Below are positions 28,101 through 31,932 of a stretch of 31,932 nucleotides of DNA, piece after piece. The translations under genes were made by a program, and so were the position numbers. The DNA is from Tubiluchus corallicola. Lineage: Eukaryota > Priapulida > Priapulimorpha > Priapulimorphida > Tubiluchidae. Each line of letters starts with the position of its first letter. Position 1 is the first letter of the stretch. Where the stretch lies: positions 1 to 31,932 of the forward strand of contig JAQGDQ010000381.1 of NCBI GenBank assembly GCA_030141605.1, written 5' to 3'. Below the pieces are notes generated by a model. The model was not told where the DNA came from. It did no database searches and worked only from the letters and a program-made list of their open reading frames with translations.

Positions 28101-31100
28101 AGACAAACCTCCGTGCACCGCCTGAGAGCTGCAATCAGTATGCAGTCAAACTTCCTTGCACCACATGAGAGCTACAATCAGTATGCAGACAAACCTCCGT
28201 GCACCACCTGAGAGCTACAATCAGTATGCAGACAAACCTCCGTGCACCACATGAGAGCTACAATCAGTATGCAGACAAACCTCCTTGTACCGCCTGAGAG
28301 CTGCAATCAGTATGCAGACAAACCTCCTTGTACCGCCTGAGAGCTGCAATCAGTATGCAGACAAACCTCCTTGTACCGCCTGAGAGCTGCAATCAGTATG
28401 CAGACAAACCTCCGTGCACCACCTGAGAGCTACAATCAGTATGCAGTCAAACCTCCGTGCACCACCTGAGAGCTACAATCAGTATGCAGTCAAACCTCCT
28501 TGTACCGCCTGAGAGCTACAATCAGTATGCAGTCAAACCTCCGTGCACCACATGAGAGCTACAATCAGTATGCAGTCAAACCTCCTTGCACCGCCTGAGA
28601 GCTACAATCAGTATGCAGTCAAACCTCCTTGCACCGCCTGAGAGCTACAATCAGTATGCAGTCAAACCTCCTTGCACCACCTGAGAGCTACAATCAGTAT
28701 GCAGACAAACCTCCGTGCACCGCCTGAGAGCTACAATCAGTATGCGGTCAAACCTTCTTGCACCACCTGGGAGCTACAATCAGTATGCGGTCAAACCTCC
28801 GTGCACCACCTGAGAGCTACAATCAGTATGCAGACAAACCTCCGTGCACCGCCTGAGAGCTACAATCAGTATGCGGTCAAACCTTCTTGCACCACCTGGG
28901 AGCTACAATCAGTATGCGGTCAAACCTCCGTGCACCACCTGAGAGCTACAATCAGTATGCAGACAAACCTCCGTGCACCACCTGAGAGCTACAATCAGCA
29001 GGCAGTCAAACCTTCTTGCACCACCTGGGAGCTACAATCAGTATGCGGTCAAACCTCCGTGCACCACCTGAGAGCTACAATCAGTATGCAGTCAAACCTC
29101 CTTGCACCACCTGAGAGCTACAATCAGTATGCACAAACCTCCTTGCACCACCTGAGAGCTACAATCCTTGCAGTCAAACCTCCTTGCACCACCTGAGAGC
29201 TACAATCAGTATGCAGTCAAACCTTCTTGCACCACCTGAGAGCTACAATCAGTATGCAGTCAAACCTTCTTGCACCACCTGAGAGCTACAATCAGTATGC
29301 AGTCAAACCTTCTTGCACCACCTGAGAGCTACAATCAGTATGCAGTTAAACTTCCGTGCACCGCCTGAGAGCTACAATCAGTATGCAGACAAACCTCCGT
29401 GCACCACCTGGGAGCTACAATCAGTATGCAGACAAACCTCCGTGCACCACCTACTTTAAAACTGCAAAAAAAGTTGGCATTATAACTAGGTGCATTAATA
29501 CACACATGTCTGTGCAAATATAGACATATTTGTGCTAAAAATTTGGGCGTTAAATGTGGTATTGTGGTGGGTGGGGGGTCATTTATAAGGACGTTTGATT
29601 GGAATTACTTAAATTTGACAAATGAAATCACTTTATGCTAAAATAAAATCCTAAATTTACTGTCCTCAATCTTATAAACTTCTTCATATTAACGTCTGTT
29701 ATAATTTCTCACATTGTAAATGAAACTAATTTGGCAATTTTCCAATTAATTTAACCTTCTATAATAAGAACTGATATTAATTAAATTAAGGTGTGTAAAA
29801 TTATTAGCTTACAATGAGCGGAAATGATATAAAAATCTATTTACTTGTTTCCTAAATCTCCATAAGACAAATGCGCCATTTATGGATGTATCATCAAAAC
29901 TGTCATACCGCGAAGCCACTTTCATCATTCTAACGTGCGTAGCGAAGCCAGTTAATGTTTATAAATCAGCAGGTAATAAGCCTTGTCACAGTTCTAGCAA
30001 TTGATGATGATCGTGAAAAGGTCATAAGTTAGGTGTACCAGACAACTCATTTGTGTACACTTGACAACTCCTCTCAGCTCATGCTTTTGTAATAGTAACA
30101 GTTTTAACAGCTAACTAGAACCTTACTTAGTTCATTATTTCTTGTTCCCAAGCAAGATCCTGCTCGTAAATCACTCTATGCACAGAATAATGCATGATTA
30201 AGTAAAATTCATGTAAAACAACTGAAGTCACTGAACTGATGTGGCAGACGGCTTTGTCTCAGACACACGTCACGTGACGATTGTAGTTAAGACGCGTTGC
30301 TGTGCTACAGTTGAACTTTGACATGCAGTAACTGCACGTGTGCACAACAAAACTGCGAGACGGCTTACGATCCTCAAGTAAAAACAGATGATCCAGTAAT
30401 GGTCACATGCCCAACAACATGCGTCGTTTTTCAAGACGATACGTACCGTTTAACTTCCTATAAATTGTTGTACATCTTATAATAGTGATGGGGTCTATTT
30501 AAAGTGATCATGATTTTCCTGTTGTTAATCAAAGTTGGCAGCATTAAAATCGATTACAATTTGCAAATGACTACTAACATTTTTGTGCATAGAGAATTTC
30601 ACATGATAATTGCACAATGGAGAAGTTTGATTGGGCCGTTGTTAAATCGTAACCCTGTTATTTGTTTTCCAGTTGTTTAGTGGGCCGTATCGTTGCAACG
30701 TAGAATTCTACCTGGCATCTTCTGAACAAATACTTCAACAATTAGGGTATTACCAGCACGCTCACTACAGGTAATGTGTAAATTAAGTTTAAAGTTTTTA
30801 TTACATTGCTGCATTGAATTTTGTTGTGGTCAAGTAGTTTGTTAAAGTGGTGCTTTAGAAAGAAAATGTTTTGTACTTTGTTTCAAAATTTGTTTTTTTT
30901 TGTTAAACTGGTGGTAATTCCAGCCATGTACTTGCAAACGTGCGATCAGTGTTGCCTTGCAAACTGCGCAGACCAGTTAAAAAAAGGTATTGTAGCTTTC
31001 AATGTTTTAGCGCATACTTTATTTTGAACTGATGTATACGTAATCGTAAGGTTTTCCTTTAATCGGTATCCCGAGGTTTTAAAACTGCCAAGTTAAACCC

Positions 31101-31367
31101 ATAAAAACAGTTTCAATTTGTTTTAAAGTAAATACAGTACGCAGCAGCGGATTAAAACTTCACCTTGAAACTTCATGTGTTTTATAACCTAGTGTTTTTA
31201 TCATAATTCGCATTTTATTTTCTAGGGATGTTTATGTCCATAGTGGAAAACCTGACCTAGACGTAATCGCCACGGTTGCATTCGATTGTTTTATTGCCTA
31301 TGCTGAATGTTGCGTCATGGATGACATATACAGCTGCATGCGACAAAATGGTTACACAATGGCACAG
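24592..31367 (+). CDS. SPATA2: SPATA2/Tamo-like gene, N-terminal PUB domain part (four exons joined)
   Basis: Exons 24592-24702, 26486-26710, 30673-30770 and 31226-31367 join in phase to 192 residues, and the gene continues beyond the window. Residues about 38-190 resemble the SPATA2 N-terminal domain: a helix with AFEVLETIALNL, the signature NLFCFPWRQEYKTIK, then FSGPYRCNVEFYL, LGY and a final AECCVMDDI helix followed by NGYT. In vertebrates this PUB-type domain binds the CYLD catalytic domain, while a later PUB-interacting motif binds HOIP of LUBAC, linking deubiquitination to TNF/NF-kB signalling and necroptosis; the Drosophila relative is Tamo. The PIM and C-terminal zinc-finger parts would lie to the right and cannot be checked. 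SPATA2 and SPATA2L cannot be separated from this fragment. Confidence 0.87.
24801..25274 (+). repeat. (TG)n-rich compound microsatellite, about 475 bp
   Basis: Long TG runs alternate with CACACGTTGTGCATG, AACAGACATGC and GTGCAGGTGTTTATG motifs that themselves recur, so it is a microsatellite with minisatellite-like higher order. It begins about 100 bp after the first SPATA2-like donor. Cys/Val- and His/Thr-rich open frames on both strands are products of the repeat. Confidence 0.97.
25275..26485. other. First SPATA2-like intron, remainder
   Basis: Fragments resembling pogo-like ends occur at about 25403 (GCGCACGACTCGAAAC, compare P2) and at about 26220 (CTGCAGCTAAACCTCTTTC followed by ATACCGCC). 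Otherwise nothing was recognised. Confidence 0.45.
26486..26710 (+). CDS. SPATA2: SPATA2-like second coding exon (PUB domain core)
   Basis: The acceptor is TTTATTTCTAG ending at 26485 and the donor is ATCAAG|GTATGC at 26711; phase 0 on both sides, 75 residues. It reads DGERVLLLADVFRFL...FRFKAAASAFEVLETI...NLFCFPWRQEYKTIK. The last 15 residues are the most diagnostic SPATA2 segment. The exon has clearly higher GC than its surroundings. Open frames on the minus strand and in the other + frame here are shadows. Confidence 0.9.
26751..27226 (+). mobile_element. pogo/Tc1-like MITE, copy P2, 476 bp
   Basis: It starts CAGTAAACTACGCACGACTC and ends GTTGTGCAGAGTTTACTG, flanked by TA at 26749-26750 and 27227-27228. 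The terminal AGTAAACT/AGTTTACT pair is inverted, and the ACGACTCG...CGAGTTGT subterminal parts are also complementary. It matches P1 in the last rotatin intron. It starts 40 bp after the donor of the exon ending at 26710. Confidence 0.88.
27229..27570. other. AT-rich intron stretch
   Basis: Degenerate TTTAATAT / AATATTTTT repeats; no gene. Confidence 0.6.
27571..29452 (+). repeat. 43-bp minisatellite, about 44 copies
   Basis: The unit is CAGTATGCAGTCAAACCTCC, then TTGTACCGCCTGAGAGCTAC and AAT; period 43. Variation is concentrated at GCAGTC/GCAGAC/GCGGTC, CTTGTACCGCC/CCGTGCACCACC and TGAGAGC/TGGGAGC. A two-unit variant pattern recurs at 28690-29060. A few short deletions occur near 29135 and 29165. 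Because three units equal 129 bp, one frame stays open for long runs and gives a false 43-residue repeat protein. It lies in the second SPATA2-like intron. Confidence 0.97.
29453..30672. other. Second SPATA2-like intron, remainder
   Basis: AT-rich, with no recognised element or gene; it ends at the acceptor before the exon at 30673. Confidence 0.6.
30673..30770 (+). CDS. SPATA2: SPATA2-like third coding exon
   Basis: The acceptor is TTGTTTTCCAG ending at 30672 and the donor is CTACAG|GTAATG at 30771. Entry is phase 0 and exit is phase 2 (AG + G gives Arg). It encodes LFSGPYRCNVEFYLASSEQI then LQQLGYYQHAHY. The SGPY and LGY elements occupy the positions of the corresponding TGPF and MGY elements of the vertebrate domain. 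Confidence 0.87.
30771..31225. other. Third SPATA2-like intron
   Basis: 455-bp AT-rich intron without recognised features; the 68-residue frame within it is not a gene. Confidence 0.7.
31226..31367 (+). CDS. SPATA2: SPATA2-like fourth coding exon (gene continues)
   Basis: The acceptor is TTATTTTCTAG ending at 31225 and the donor is GCACAG|GTATGT at 31368. It enters in phase 2 and leaves in phase 0. It encodes DVYVHSGKPDLDVIATVAF, then FIAYAECCVMDDIYSCMRQN and GYTMAQ (47 residues). The AECCVMDDI helix followed by NGYT corresponds to the last helix of the PUB-type domain. The next intron begins with a 30-bp minisatellite that fills the rest of the window. Confidence 0.87.
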
Positions 31368-31419
31368 GTATGTCATTATCGTTATTTTGCATAAACAAAG
31401 AATAGTATTTACTAATCAT

Positions 31420-31932
31420 AGAATTGACAGAGTTGCATTATTGCATTGTACAATTGACAGAGTTGCATTATTGCATTGTAGAACTGACAGAGTTGCATTA
31501 TTGCATTGTAGAATTGACAAAGTTGCGTTATTGCATTGTACAATTGACAGAGTTGCATTATTGCATTGTAGAATTGACAGAGTTGCATTATTGCATTGTA
31601 GAATTGACAGAGTTGCATTATTGCTTTGTAGAATTGACAGAGTTGCATTATTACATTATAGAATTGACAGAGTTGCATTATTGCATTGTAGAATTGACAG
31701 AGTTGCTTTATTGCATTGTAGAACTGACAAGTTTCATTATTGCATTGTAGAACTGACAGAGTTGCATTATTGCATTGTAGAACTGACAGAGTTGGATTAT
31801 TGCATTGTAGAACTGACAAGTTGCATTATTGCTTTGTAGAATTGACAGAGTTGCATTATTGCATTGTAGAACTGACAGAGTTGGATTATTGCATTATAGA
31901 ATTGACAGAGTTGCATTATTGCATTGTAGAAT
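31420..31932 (+). repeat. 30-bp minisatellite, at least 17 copies, reaching the window end
   Basis: The unit is AGAGTTGCATTATTGCATTG then TAGAATTGAC; period 30, with occasional one- or two-base deletions (near 31730 and 31820) that shift the frame. It begins about 50 bp after the donor of the fourth SPATA2-like exon and is unrelated in sequence to the 30-bp array at 2256. Open frames across it are spurious. Confidence 0.96.

Noticed and set aside
27640-29196. Proteins with 43-residue repeats
   Set aside because: Three 43-bp units make 129 bp, so one frame can stay open by period alone; the sequence is intronic.
31276-31839. 187-residue frame at the right end
   Set aside because: It begins in the wrong frame over a SPATA2-like exon and continues through the 30-bp intronic array.

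Overview
This window looks like a piece of an AT-rich animal nuclear genome, most likely an invertebrate (species not identifiable from sequence alone). Coding sequence is split into short, relatively GC-rich exons with GT/AG borders and matching phases. Introns are filled with minisatellites, hAT-like and pogo/Tc1-like DNA elements with target-site duplications, and LINE-like tails. No rRNA, tRNA, CRISPR array or bacterial operon was seen. Most long open frames are read-through of tandem repeats whose period is a multiple of three, or of three consecutive 43-bp units.

Two genes are supported, both on the + strand. (1) The 3' part of a rotatin-like gene (RTTN) has nine exons from 2012 to 18299. 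Joined in phase they give about 461 C-terminal residues ending at TAA 18297-18299, with AATAAA at 18500. Rotatin is a large helical-repeat centriole/basal-body protein. The 5' end of the gene lies left of the window. (2) The 5' part of a SPATA2/Tamo-like gene starts at ATG 24592. Its four exons encode 192 residues covering the N-terminal PUB-type domain, and it runs off the right edge. In vertebrates SPATA2 links the deubiquitinase CYLD to the LUBAC ligase. The genes are head-to-tail, about 6.3 kb apart, with no obvious shared function.

Layout. 1-5091: two inverted copies of a >700-bp repeat flank a single rotatin exon (2012-2220), with a 69-bp array on one side and a 30-bp array on the other. 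5474-7826: a hAT-like element with a perfect 8-bp target duplication, followed immediately by a 53-bp array with a 159-bp higher-order repeat. 7968-12986: rotatin exons with three copies of one MITE family in nearby introns and a 49-bp triplication over a splice donor. 13363-14853: 27-bp array. 14962-18299: last rotatin exons, with a hAT element nested in a pogo-like element in the last intron. 18300-24537: 3'UTR and intergenic DNA with two more hAT-like elements and nuclear-receptor-type half-sites. 24538-31932: SPATA2-like gene with a (TG)n tract, a pogo-like MITE, a 43-bp array and a terminal 30-bp array.

No unknown protein system was found. The notable material is structural: host exons embedded in inverted repeats and in large arrays that contain splice-signal-like motifs.
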